From NCBI RefSeq assembly GCF_958979055.1, contig NC_084886.1, positions 6,834,154 to 6,898,153 on the forward strand: 64,000 bases of DNA. Reading direction: 5' to 3'. The position numbers were made by a program, and so were the translations under genes. Source of the DNA: Alnus glutinosa (taxonomy: Eukaryota > Streptophyta > Magnoliopsida > Fagales > Betulaceae). The notes under the pieces were generated by a model. It saw only the letters and a program-made list of their open reading frames with translations. It ran no database searches and was not told the DNA's origin. Positions 12,363 through 23,244 of this stretch are shown here, piece by piece. Within the stretch, counting starts at the first letter, position 1. Every line of letters starts with the position of its first letter.

Positions 12363-12876
12363 ACATCGATCTTTGGAAGTCGTGAGGTTAAGAAAGAGAC
12401 AGACAGAAGGATGAGGTGAAGGACGCAATGGGCCGGATAAATGCGTGGGGACCACACAATACCCCCAAAGGGCAATTTCGTCAGCCTATTTTTTTGGAAA
12501 AGGGCCTTGTCGTTATTTCCACGGAAACTGAGGGCCATCCACTTTTGCGACCCAAAGTCGTTAATTTAGGAGCCCAACATTCGTGGATGCAGATCGACAT
12601 AGGGATTTGAGAGTGAGAGTGAGAGTCTTTGGAGAGAGAGAGAGAGAGATATGTGTGGAATTTACTATTTATGGGTAAGATGTTGTACGGACAGGATGTC
12701 GGAATCTTTAAGTTGCCCATTCTATCCTTTTGTATTTCCTGCCAAAATTGTTGAGTTTATGTGCTTGGTTTGATATGTGTAGCAAAAGCGCCGGTTACAT
12801 TTTTATTAATATTATTATTAAAAACAAATTAATATATATATATATTATAAAGTTTAATCTTATGTAATAAGAAAAC
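11241..12876. other. Intergenic, no gene recognised; CT/GA microsatellites
   Basis: Contains a (CT)n tract near 12333-12362 and a (GA)n tract near 12632-12648. A 168-residue frame crossing the CT tract encodes an Arg-Glu run and shows no domain. No gene is supported. Confidence 0.55.
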
Positions 12877-13453
12877 TAGGGATAAATACACATACTCCCA
12901 TCAAACTTACACTTAATTGTCAATGTGCTCCCAAACGACTAATTGTATCAATATCTACCCCTACACTACTAAAAAATGTCAATGTTCCCTCTAAACCAAA
13001 AAAAATATAAAAATAATCTTAAAAAATTTTTAATAAGACAAATATATCCTTATAAATTCGATAAAAAATATAAAACTATTTTTTTGTTGAGATTGAAAAA
13101 AAAAAGTTGTTTTAAAAAGAAAAGAAAAATGAAAATACAACGAGGTGGCTCAAACTGAAAATTATATAAAACAAAATCTTTAAAAAAAATATCAAAAAAA
13201 TGAAAAACATTGGTTTTTATTTCTTTTATTTCTTTTTTCCTTTAATTTTTATTTTTTAAAATAATTTTTTGTTATTTGTTTTGGTTTTTTTTTATTATAT
13301 AATTTTAAGAATTTTAAAAAAGGTATTTTTGTCATTTTGGGGAATATTGACATTTTTTTTATAGTTTATGAGGGGCACATTGCCATAATTGATAGTTTAG
13401 GAGACACATTTACAATTTAGTTGTAGTTTAAAGAGGGTATGTATACTTTTCTA
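12877..13453. mobile_element. Long-terminal-inverted-repeat element (~577 bp)
   Basis: The left end (TAGGGATAAATACACATACTC) and the inverse of the right end (TAGAAAAGTATACATACCCTC) pair for well over 100 bp, including TTGTCAATGTGCTCC versus TTGTAAATGTGTCTCC and the AAAAATGTCAATRTTCC segment. The loop is A/T-rich. The same left arm recurs at 63593-64000. No ORF. The flanking duplication could not be fixed by eye. Foldback or MULE-type non-autonomous element. Confidence 0.75.
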
Positions 13454-13929
13454 AAAAAATTAATGAGGAACTCAAATATTATGAGCTATTTTATAATACT
13501 AATTTTTTAAAGTGTCGCATTTCAAAATTATGAAAGTTAAATAAAATTATCTTATTTTTGAAAATTCTAAATATATTTGAGATAACTTAAAATCCTATTT
13601 TTGAGTGGTTGGGAATACGTATAAGGGTAAAATCAACCTTTCCTTTTTCTATGATAAAATAGACGTTGAGGTTGACCATGATTTATTTTTTCTTTCTAAA
13701 TTTTAGAGTAATAAATAACGAGTGGTTTTTGTTTATGAGATTTGCACCTACAATTTCGAACAATCAAATTAAACGTCCCATTGCATTGCAATAGAACAAT
13801 AATATGCGAGTGTATGGGTGGACCCGAATTACTCAGGTAGGTACCCAAACAATCCCAACAAATAAGGCCTGAAATGCCACTTCAATAAGGCAGGAGTATT
13901 AATTGCACTGATTTGATTAAATAGTCTAA
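13454..13929. other. Intergenic, nothing recognised
   Basis: AT-rich single-copy-looking sequence between two mobile elements. No ORF or repeat structure is supported. Confidence 0.5.
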
Positions 13930-13941
13930 CTATGTACTATG

Positions 13942-14994
13942 AAGAAGATAATGAAATAATATAACAAAAATATAACGTTGAAAATAATGATGATGATCTT
14001 CAAATATGTAATATAACAATTTTTTATGAAGGATGAATATCTAAATTCTCTCTCGCCGCTAGGGTTTGAGAGAATTTAGAGAAAGAGAGAGGAGGGCGAG
14101 ATCCGCATTCAAGGAGGAGGGAGGCCCTATGCTTCCCTCCTCCCATGGTGGTTTAGGTTTCTTGTTTTGGTTATCTCCTAGTCTGTTTTGGGTTATGGAG
14201 TTTTTGTTTCTTCCTGGATAGATCCAGTTGAGTTGGATATTCTCCTAGTCCTTCAAGGACTATGGTGTTATTGTTTGTTTTTTCAATTCGGTTTTTTAAG
14301 GCAAGAAGGCATTGGGAAGCGGCATCGGCAATAGCTTGTAGGACTTTCTTCTTTCTCCATCTACTGTTAAGCCAGATCTGTGTCTATACGCCGGAGCCAA
14401 CATGACATACGCCCCTCTATGGTGTTTGTCAGCCTCCTTCGGTTCTGCCGCCTCAAGCCACAGCCTCATTGGACTTCAGTGCCAGGCGCGTGGCCAACAC
14501 ACGCCAAGGATCTTCTCCTTGGGCAACTGCACATATGGGCCACACTCTGTCTTCCAGGTCGTGACAGGTGGTTCCTAGCGGCCGCTTGCTGCAGTGGGGT
14601 TCCTAGGGACGGCGCGTGGTCTACACGCACCGTCTTCGGCGACGACAGTCTCCCCCGACACCGGATATGGGATTTGGTGTTTTCTGTTTTGGTTTTTCAG
14701 TGTTTTAGTGTGGTTTTTACAAGTCTGTCTGTTAAATTTTCATATATTATTGGACTTTTAATGGCTTGATAGCTAGATCAACCATCTTTCATTTGTTGTG
14801 GCGCTTTATTGTTAAAGAAAGGTTTATATGTCTAATCCTGTAATATTTGGTATTTGTAAGCAGCACCCAAGTCATAATTTTTTCTTACTTAGTGTGTAGA
14901 GAGTCTTATGCCTCTATTAACTGTATTTGCCTTCGGGCGTTTAATATATCAATGAAGATAGATTTTCCTGTTCAATTTTTTTTTTAAAAAAAAC
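13942..14994 (+). mobile_element. LINE-type retroposon (~1.05 kb) with 12-bp target duplication
   Basis: CTATGTACTATG stands at 13930-13941 and again at 14995-15006. The right end closes with CCTGTTCAATTTTTTTTT and an A run, consistent with target-primed insertion. The interior starts with CTCTCTCGCCGCTAGGGTTT, a pattern common near plant LINE 5' regions. It includes a GC-rich part (14370-14660) and ends in TTTAATATATCAATGAAGATA. No reverse transcriptase is present. A 129-residue frame at 14380-14769 lacks family features. Confidence 0.65.
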
Positions 14995-15006
14995 CTATGT
15001 ACTATG

Positions 15007-15656
15007 CACATTACATCTTGTTTAACTTGCATGTGACTACCTTTTGAAATTATGCATAATTTTTTATCCATGTTATATTCAAACTGAAATTTAGATCATT
15101 TGAGAGAGTGAGTCCGATCAGAGGGCTGGGTCGTTGGCCGATGGAGCCAGATACGACGCCGCAGTTGAGGACCCGAATTCCGGTGGAATGACGCCTTCAG
15201 AGCCAGAGATCGCCGGTGAAGAAAGACCAAACCTGTATGACTTGAAGAGCCGAGTAGACCCGAGAGGCAAGGAGACCAAACAGGAGTCGATCATCAGTGG
15301 GTTCGACAGAAGGTCGGGGCAAACATAGATCTGCTTCCTGATTTTAGTGCTTGTTCTGTGCTTAAGCTTCCATGGCAGATTGTGGCCGCTGATGCAGTTG
15401 AAGGTTTTGAAGGTTTGGGGCAAACTGAAATTCTGAAAGTGATGAAAAGGGCAAAACTCAAAAGGCGTGCGGGTCATAGTCGTGTTCACGGTTTAAACGG
15501 GTTTGGTCTCTCTTTAGTCTTCACTTTCAAATTTTATTTATTTTTAAATGAAATCGGGTCATAATCGTGTTTGCGATAATGTAAAACCCAAATCCTATAT
15601 TTTCGTATCGTGTTCGTGCCGGGTTCGTGGGTCGTATCAAAAATTCCCAAGCCTAG
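15007..15656. mobile_element. hAT-type element end with unidentified GC-rich insert
   Basis: The right end (AATTCCCAAGCCTA at 15643-15656) and the inward sequence GGGTTCGTGGGTCGTATC, CGGGTTTGG and ATCGGGTCATAATCGTG resemble the left arm of the hAT element at 39852-40774 read inverted. The left end is not visible. The stretch 15118-15330 is GC-rich and open in one frame per strand, starting MADGARYDAAVEDP on plus. It may be a captured host fragment, but I do not recognise it. Confidence 0.4.
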
Positions 15657-15826
15657 CAGGGCGGGGCGGGTCCTCGATTTTTTTTTTTTACAACCAGGAC
15701 CCGCAATCCGCCCCGCCCCGTGCGGATCCCCTATATTTTGACTCGCACCCGCTGAAAAAACCATAAAACCGGTCTTTCTAGGGGAGGGGGAGTCGGGGCA
15801 AGGCGGGTCTTGCCCACCCCTATCTA
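15657..15826. mobile_element. GC-rich hAT-like fragment
   Basis: GGGCGGGGCGGGTCC near 15660 is matched by inverted CCGCCCCGCCCC and by GGCGGGTCTTGCCCACCCCTA at the right. This is the pattern of plant hAT elements ending TAGGGGTGGGCAA. The element is short and lacks a clear duplication. Confidence 0.4.
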
Positions 15827-15982
15827 TAGCATAGAACGATTCAATGACAAGTTTTTTAAAAAAAATTAGATCGGAATTTTTTTTTCTTTAAAACAATTCA
15901 TTAAACTAACATTTATTTTTTAGAAGGAGATTAAAAAAAAAAATTAATAATTGGGTACGCATGTAGCCGGCACCATTCAATC

Positions 15983-16431
15983 GTTTTTTGTTTTTTTAGA
16001 TAGATGAAAAGAAATTACATCATAAAAGAAAATTACAACAAGAACTAGACAACCTAAAATAAAAATTAAAAATGTAAATACGCGATGACAATGCTTTCGA
16101 AGATCTAAATTCTACAACCTATCAAGAAATCACATAAAACACGGCGGAGGAAGATGATGAAAGCTGGTGAACTCTGTGTTATGAAGACAAAAGGCATAAA
16201 AAGTAAATAAATTATCTCCGATAAAGCGGATAAGGGTAGAAAGAGTTCAAGCATGGCTAAGCAACAGAAAATCTGAAAATCAAAGAAAAAGAAAAGAAAA
16301 AATGAAATAGAAAATGGGGGAGCAGAGCTTTTGACTTCCTTTCCGTCACTTTTGGTGCACGAAGGATAGCAGACTAGCAGTATTTTGTAAAAAAAGAAAG
16401 GCAGACGGTTCTCAATCTATCTGGCGAAAGT
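15983..16431 (-). mobile_element. 5'-truncated LINE-like insertion (~450 bp)
   Basis: On the minus strand the piece ends TTTCATCTATCTAAAAAAACAAAAAA, with spacing typical of a LINE 3' end and A-rich tail. GGCACCATTCAATC (15969-15982) and GGCACCATCCATCC (16432-16445) flank it, a 14-bp duplication with two differences. No intact ORF. Confidence 0.45.
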
Positions 16432-16445
16432 GGCACCATCCATCC

Positions 16446-18895
16446 AAAAACAAAACGGTGTGAGTATGAAAGACAGATATGGTTAACTTGGTTGCTCTTT
16501 TTAAAGTTATTTGAGCGTAATATTTGTTACGCCATGTGGCATGATTTGTATGGTGACAGCTATCAAATGCCAATTATTTGACATCCCTACTACACTCTAC
16601 TTATAACCAATCAAAATGCTGCCTAAATCAACAACTCGTACACCTACGATGCCCTAAACTACATCCATCAATGTCTTATCTCAAACACTTTCACCGTCGT
16701 ATTCTCGCCTGCAAATTAGTTTTCGAAAAGTTGCCTTCTCTTTCAAAATCATTTTCCAAAAAAAAATAAAAAATAAAAAATAATCCATGTGCAACATATG
16801 ATGGATGCAATTCTTGAACAATCAAAACAACTTTTTTAAAAAAAAAAAAATTTAGTATGCATTTTATAATTAGGATTTAAAATTTGTGCATTTAACGATC
16901 AACGATGTAAATATAAAATAATTATATATTATTTAAATTTAAAAAAAAAACGTATTAATATTGACTTCATGTATATCATTAAATATACAAAATTTAAATT
17001 AAGTACGAAATTAAGGGAGCTGGCAGGGGTTATGGCCCCCCTCAATTCCAAAAAAAAAAAGGTAAAAAATAAAATAAAATTAGCCTATTGACTCTTATCA
17101 ACAAATTTGTTAGACCCATGACCCCTACTCATAAGAGCTTCTAACTCCGTTTCTATTTTAAATCGTGACCATAAAATAAATGATTTTCATTTTATTGAAA
17201 ATTGGGATGATCTTATTCCGTTCCTAATTGGGCTTTTCGTACTTGGCTTTTAAATGATTTTTTACTCTTTATTTTTTTGGATGAATTCATTTAAATGACT
17301 TCAGCCTTAGCAAGAAGGTAAAATTGTTAGGCAAATTTATGTTGAAAATTGGGATTCACATTAAATAAAGGGCATGGATCCCCCCCTCAGTTATTAGGGA
17401 TCTGTAACCTTGATCTACCCGTCTACGGACACATGCCCTTTTCGTTTGGTTAGATAGCCATGGCTCATTATGGGTCATTAATTTTATTATTATTATTATT
17501 TGCTTTTTTTTTTTTGCAATGACCAATTAAGCAGTTGCTGTGGTTGTATTGAATTTATGCTGATGTGTGCATGTCAGCAGAGCCTGTACCCTTCTCATGG
17601 CAACTTATTAACAAGTTTGGGTACTTGGGTTGCATTTGAAGGGATTAAATAAAATATTTGTTGATTGAACATAATATCAAAATAAAAGCCATTATTAACT
17701 TCTAATCTTATTTACATATTTTACTTTCTGATCTAACCAACATTGTAAATTTATATACTTGGATGCATTAATGATAGTTTTCTTTTTTAAATAAAAAATA
17801 ATATAAAATATGGCATAGCTAAAGAAGCAAAAACAAATAAATTGTAGTTTTGACTTCTCAATTGGCTGCATCTTGTTGCCGTGGATTTTTTTTTCTTTTT
17901 TCTTTTTTTTTTTGAGGGGATGCTTTTCTTGTTATTCTTGCTATCAAAAGTTATCAACATCTCCTTTTATTTTTTTCTTGACCTTTTGCTAATTGTACTT
18001 CAGATATTATTATAGTTTTATTTTATTTTCATGGCTAAAATGCCCTGAAAGTATCTTGTTGTACCAAATTTCGTGCACATTGTTTAGCTAAGTGGGTCAC
18101 TTTCAATCATATTTTTTTGAAAAATTCTTTTAAGATCTCATATCTTCTCTTCCGTTTGGATAAGAAGTGGGAAAGATCATCATTTGTAAACTTTGTCCCA
18201 TATTCAATCAGGAGAAATGTTACAGCTCTTTTCAGTGTCCTTCTATATTGACATGACATCATATTTTTAATAAAGAAAAATTACAATTTGATTTCTCTTT
18301 TATATTTTTATTAAAAAAAATAAGGTGCCGTGTTAGTATAGAACGACAATTAAAAAAAAAAAAATTGTTTTTATGAAGAAAAAAATGGTTGTTTTCAATT
18401 AGACGGTTTTCGAAGCATTGGTTATGGGAGGGCACTATCATATTACCACCCTCTTTATTAAATTGGTAATGACATTTTTTATTTTTTTATTTTTTTGTCG
18501 AAAGCAAAAAAGGAATAAAAAATCAAAGCGTTGATAAGCGCCTAAGCCAATCAAATTGATGGGAACCCCTGGGTGGGGCCCTAAACATCTGCTTTGCCAA
18601 ATCTTCCACTAGTTGGGACTTGGAAAGCTTCGCATATTTTCCACGATAGCGACCGACCAAAATCAGGGACCACCTCAATTCTTAGGTTTACATAAACAGA
18701 AATATAAAATAAAATAAAATAAAATAAAAATATCTAGAATATATGGCTAATGATCTTGCTTGACTCGCAACCCATTTCATTTTCTTATACGTTTATTACC
18801 ATTTCTGACTAATAAGCTGATGATGACATTTATCAGACCCCCTAAAGTCATGATTCATATGGCAGCAAACTTGTCTTTGTGTTGAACAGTTGTAT
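16446..18895. other. Intergenic, no gene recognised
   Basis: AT-rich DNA with many A/T runs. Frames are short and carry no domains, and no RNA gene is visible. Confidence 0.55.
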
Positions 18896-19160
18896 TGGGG
18901 TGACAATTTGTGGTCGAGATAAATATATAAAATTATATAGGTCAATTTTAATAATTTGATTCATTTAATTAAACGAATTATACCCTTTGACCCTAATTTG
19001 TTAATTTTGTGTTTAGTTCGTGTCGGGTTTACCAACCGTGTGAAAAATTGTCAACCTCAAATGTCGCGTGTCGGATTCAGGTCGTGTCGAGTCATGAGTA
19101 TAAGACTATATATATTATGACCTGATCCATTTAATTAAACAGGTCAAACTTTTCTACCAT
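18896..19160. mobile_element. hAT-family remnant
   Basis: TGGGGTGACAATTTGTGG at the left and AAAATTGTCAACCTCA (19045-19060) form an imperfect inverted pair. GTGTCGGGTTTACCAACCG and GGTCGTGTCGAGTCATG resemble the arms of the hAT element at 39852-40774. No duplication could be matched, so this is probably decayed. Confidence 0.35.
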
Positions 19161-20964
19161 AATTTAGACAGTGATACGTTTGTTAGTTTGCTTTGAAAAT
19201 ATTTTTTATATTTAGTTTAAAGAGATGTTCAAATATGATATAAATATAAAAATATATTTTCAACATAGCCCGTGTATTGCATTGGAAGTCATAATTAATT
19301 GATGGGTGTGGATATGGGACCTGGCAACCGAATCGTCCACACAATGATCAATTTATAAAACCTTTTTGGATCTTATTTTGTGGTCCTGGATTTGGTTGGT
19401 TTGCTTATTTTTCAAGTTAAGAACAACCTCGTTTTATCTAATTAAAATGACATCATTTTCTGCAATGAGATTGTTTAAATGAGTGCATGATCGATGGGCT
19501 CAGGCTCAGCAAAAGGAAATACAAGATCGATTTCGTAACGCCATCTTGCATGTAAACGTTATAGCCGTTAAATTTAGACAATACTTGATATGGGGTGTTT
19601 TTATTGGTATAACAATTTTATTTTTTTACAAATTAATTTGAGAATCACTAAATAATTAAATTTATCTATAAAATTTAACTTGTCAAATTATTTAGTTAAT
19701 AACTGACGTGATAATGCTATGTAAATTATTACGTGAATTTGTAGTAAATTGTAACAAAAACTTGTTCGGGTGTATGTAGCTTTATTTATTTTGAACATAT
19801 ATTGATTTAATAAACAAAGCCATAAAAAATTATTTCAATCCAATTGAAAGAAAAAATTTGTCAAATTCATATTCTATTATAAAAACATGTTTTTTACATA
19901 CTTAAAGAACACATGACAATTTTATAAATTGAGTTTCAAGAACTCCCTCCAACCGAACTTGAAGAGAAACTCCGACCTTAGATTAAACATGACTTTGTCA
20001 AAGGTTATGTGTCTTTAATAGCATTAAGAATTTAAGGATCAAGTTTGGAGGAAAAACCCTGCCGTTAATGAAATTTCAAAGAAAGGATACAAACTATAGA
20101 ATTGATAGAACATCAAATTGCAAAGAACATGAGCTCCTATGAATAATCAAAACAAAATATATGCAGTAATTTTTTGTTGTTTTAACTTTTCCATGTATTT
20201 TTCTATTATCTATGTTTTTTGTGGCTAGTTGTCTTTTTCTAGTTGTGTTTGGGTTATTCCTTTGCTGGCCTCTTTATCTTTTTTTTTTTTTTTTTTTGAC
20301 ATGTTACCTTCTTCTCAACCGACTAATGGTGGTCGTGTTTGTTACCCTCAATCAATTATTGATGATCATATTGTTAATCCAACAGGAGTTTGAGTAGGGT
20401 TGAAGAGTATTTCAAGTGTCATGTTCTTATCTGTATCCCTTACATTAGGGATTCGAATAGGGTTGAAGGGTCTCGAGACGGTTATACTCCTTCCCGCACC
20501 CCATTAGTTCGCAGTTTGTTCAGTTTTAAAACTCCGCCAAATTTAACAGTCTTCTTTGGCTGTTTATGTTCCATTGACGAGCCGGGTAATTTGACCCATT
20601 CTTAATTATTCTAAGGATGATTAAGTCACTTTTATTTTTTATTTTATTGTAATTTTTTCTTTTTTACATTGAATAGAAAAAGAAAAAAAAAAAAAGAACA
20701 GATCGAGTATGGATTATAGTAAAATTGACCGCATATGGTAGGTATACCTAAATTATCCGGGAATGGTAATATTATTATTGTAATTGGTACTGGAGTCGAG
20801 GATATATATTTATGTATATCTGAATCTGATCATATGTGGTTGTATCATGTATGGCAACTGGCATATTAAATCTGCATATACCCATCTCACCCCTCTTTCA
20901 GAATCCTCTACCCTGCCTCTAAATTTAGGTACCAAGTTGTGCTTGTAAAAATTATTAAAACAAA
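19161..20964. other. Intergenic, no gene recognised
   Basis: Mostly AT-rich. Two related phrases (GAGTAGGGTTGAAGAGTATT near 20391, GAATAGGGTTGAAGGGTCTC near 20455) suggest a decayed retroelement, but no domain is readable. Confidence 0.5.
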
Positions 20965-21676
20965 TAGATTAATTATACTTACTCCCATCGACTACCATTT
21001 ATTTATACGTTTTATTTATACGTTGTCCCACAAATTACTACTTGTCACACTATACTCTCTTCAATTATTAGTCGTTGGCAAAAACACCATTCCGTTAAGC
21101 CAACTCGTTAATTATAGCCAAAAAAAATACAAAAAATTAAAACCAACCAAAAATATAAAAAACTCAAAACTTAAAAACACAAAAACGAAAGCAGAAAAAA
21201 AAAAAAAAAAAAAAAAAAGGTGGTCATTGAACTACTCTCGAGATTTTGGAGATAGCTAAATCACATCGGCCACCTCCAAACATGTTTGAAGAGGAGGCGT
21301 GGATTTAACCCCAAGAGGTGACACGCCCACCCAGAAATCACTTGGAGTGGTCCGGTTAGCACCCCTTAGTGAGAGGGTAACCACCTTTTTTCTAAAAAAA
21401 GTTTTTAAAAAAAATTAAAGAATTATTTAGTTATTAATTATATTGATGTTTAAGTAAATTTAATTTATATACTAAAGGTATTTTCATCATTTTACGATAA
21501 AAATGAGCACGTGCGTGTTACATAAACATTTTTATGTTAGATTCAGTGAGTTGATTTAAGGAAATAACTTTTTTGTCGATAATTGGTAGTTGAAGGGGGT
21601 TAAGTATGACATGTTTTTCGTGAAAATAACATGTAAATAAATAATAGTTTCCAGAAGTTTAGTGTAATTAACCCTT
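20965..21676. mobile_element. Long-terminal-inverted-repeat element (~710 bp)
   Basis: The left arm (GATTAATTATACTTACTCCC, then CTCTCTTCAATTATTAGTCG, GGCAAAAACACCATTCC) pairs with the inverse of the right arm (GGTTAATTACACTAAACTTC, then CCCCTTCAACTACCAATTAT, GACAAAAAAGTTATTTCC) over about 150 bp. The core holds an A run and a GC-richer stretch (21260-21390). No transposase. Related in architecture to the elements at 12877 and 22176. Confidence 0.65.
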
Positions 21677-22175
21677 AAAATATAGACAAAATAAAAACTA
21701 ATAGTTAAAAAAAAAGTTTGTTTTAAAGAAGCCTGGTCCCTCACAAATACTTTTCCCATTTTGAAGACGATTTATTTAGTTAGATCGTTTTCTTTGATAT
21801 TTATATTGTTGGAGATAATCATTAACATCTATATCGTAGTCATGCAAATTTCCACGCAATTCCACTAGTAAATAACGTTCTGCCTTGCTTCTTTCTTTCT
21901 TCTTTTTTTTTTTTTTTTTTTTTTGTAAAAATAAAAATAAAATGAGCGTATATAAATGAGCTAACTTAAACGAGGTTAAGAGCATCTCCATTCTCCACTA
22001 ATCCTCTTTAATACTAAATAGTATTAGTGGCTAAGACTATTTATTAATTTTTTTTACTTTTTTAAAATATTATTTTTTAATAACTTTTTAATTGTTTTTT
22101 AAAACAAAAGGATAAGAAAGAGGGAAAAATAAATGATTAAACAAAAAGAGAAGAGAAAGAAAAAAAAAAAAAAAT

Positions 22176-22682
22176 AGGGTTAAACACTTTATTAGTACTT
22201 ATGGTTTAACAACTTCAATTATTTTTTGCCCATGTGATTTTATTTGTATCACACTATGCGAAAAGACAAAGATAGTGCCTCCGTTCAAAATTAACATCTA
22301 GCCATGTCATCGGACAGGTGTCGGTTTAATAATGCAACACATATTATCAGATGTAATGTCAGCGAGCCTCTTGGCCAAAATGGGGTTGCTCCACCCCTTC
22401 AATTTTTTTATTTTTTATTTTAAAAAAAATCCTTAAAATATATATATAAAAAAAATTAGTAGCCACTTCAGTGCTGACATGGCGCTGACGTTGCATCCGG
22501 GGACATGTGTCGCATTATTACACCAACACCTGTCTGATGACATGACTATACGTTAGTTTTGAACGAAAGTATCATCTCTGTCATTTCACATAACACAAGT
22601 TTCATATGTGATACAAATAAAATCACAAGAGGCAAAAAATAAAGTTGTCGAACCACATGTGCCAATAAAGTATTTAACTAAA
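22176..22682. mobile_element. Long-terminal-inverted-repeat element (~507 bp)
   Basis: The arms of about 200 bp pair closely: GGGTTAAACACTTTATTAG with the inverse AGTTAAATACTTTATTGG, then TGTGATTTTATTTGTATCAC in both, and GTCATCGGACAGGTGTCGG with GTCATCAGACAGGTGTTGG. The loop is T/A-rich. No ORF. Flanks are A-rich and a duplication cannot be assigned. Confidence 0.75.
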
Positions 22683-22840
22683 AATATTAAGCAAAATGTT
22701 AAAAGTTTATTGTAGAAAAATTTTTATTTTAAAAGGTATAATAGCTCATAATAACTAAATATAGCTATTATGAACTATTTAGAACCTCGGTTAGATATGC
22801 TTTAATATTCATATCTTATAACTCAATTTTGGATAGCACT

Positions 22841-22846
<6 letters not shown>

Positions 22847-22928
<82 letters not shown>
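22847..22928. repeat. (AT)n microsatellite
   Basis: About 82 bp of pure AT dinucleotide in intergenic DNA. Confidence 0.95.
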
Positions 22929-22931
<3 letters not shown>

Positions 22932-23063
22932 CGAAAAAGGAAATCAAATTTTCTCGACATAGATCATGCAAATTTGAATGAAAAGCGGCCATAGACATTG
23001 TGAAAAATCATCTAAATTATTTAAGAATACATAACTTTTTTAGTTACCATTAAGCCAATTGAC

Positions 23064-23234
23064 GAGTAATGCTAGAAGTCTCTCTTATGTCCCTAAAAAA
23101 ATAAAGTAACTTTTAAAATTATTATTAAGTTTGTGATTGATCACTATTGAATTTTGATCAAATAGTGATTTTAAAAGCCACATCATTTTTAGAGGAACAT
23201 AAAAATGATACATGAGAGACTTCTAGAATTACTC
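23064..23234. mobile_element. MULE-type MITE, 171 bp, GAGTAAT termini
   Basis: GAGTAATGCTAGAAGTCTCT at the left pairs with the inverse of the right end, GAGTAATTCTAGAAGTCTCT; pairing extends through CTTTTAAAAT. GCCAATTGAC (23054-23063) and GCTAATTGAC (23235-23244) flank it, a 10-bp duplication with one difference. It shares the terminal GAGTAAT with the element at 6385 but differs internally. Confidence 0.8.
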
Positions 23235-23244
23235 GCTAATTGAC

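Noticed and set aside
12032..12538. 168-codon frame on minus
   Set aside because: It crosses a CT microsatellite (poly Arg-Glu), has no domain and no plausible start context.
14380..14769. 129-codon frame in the GC-rich part of the retroposon
   Set aside because: No family features. It lies inside an insertion with a target-site duplication, and composition explains its openness.
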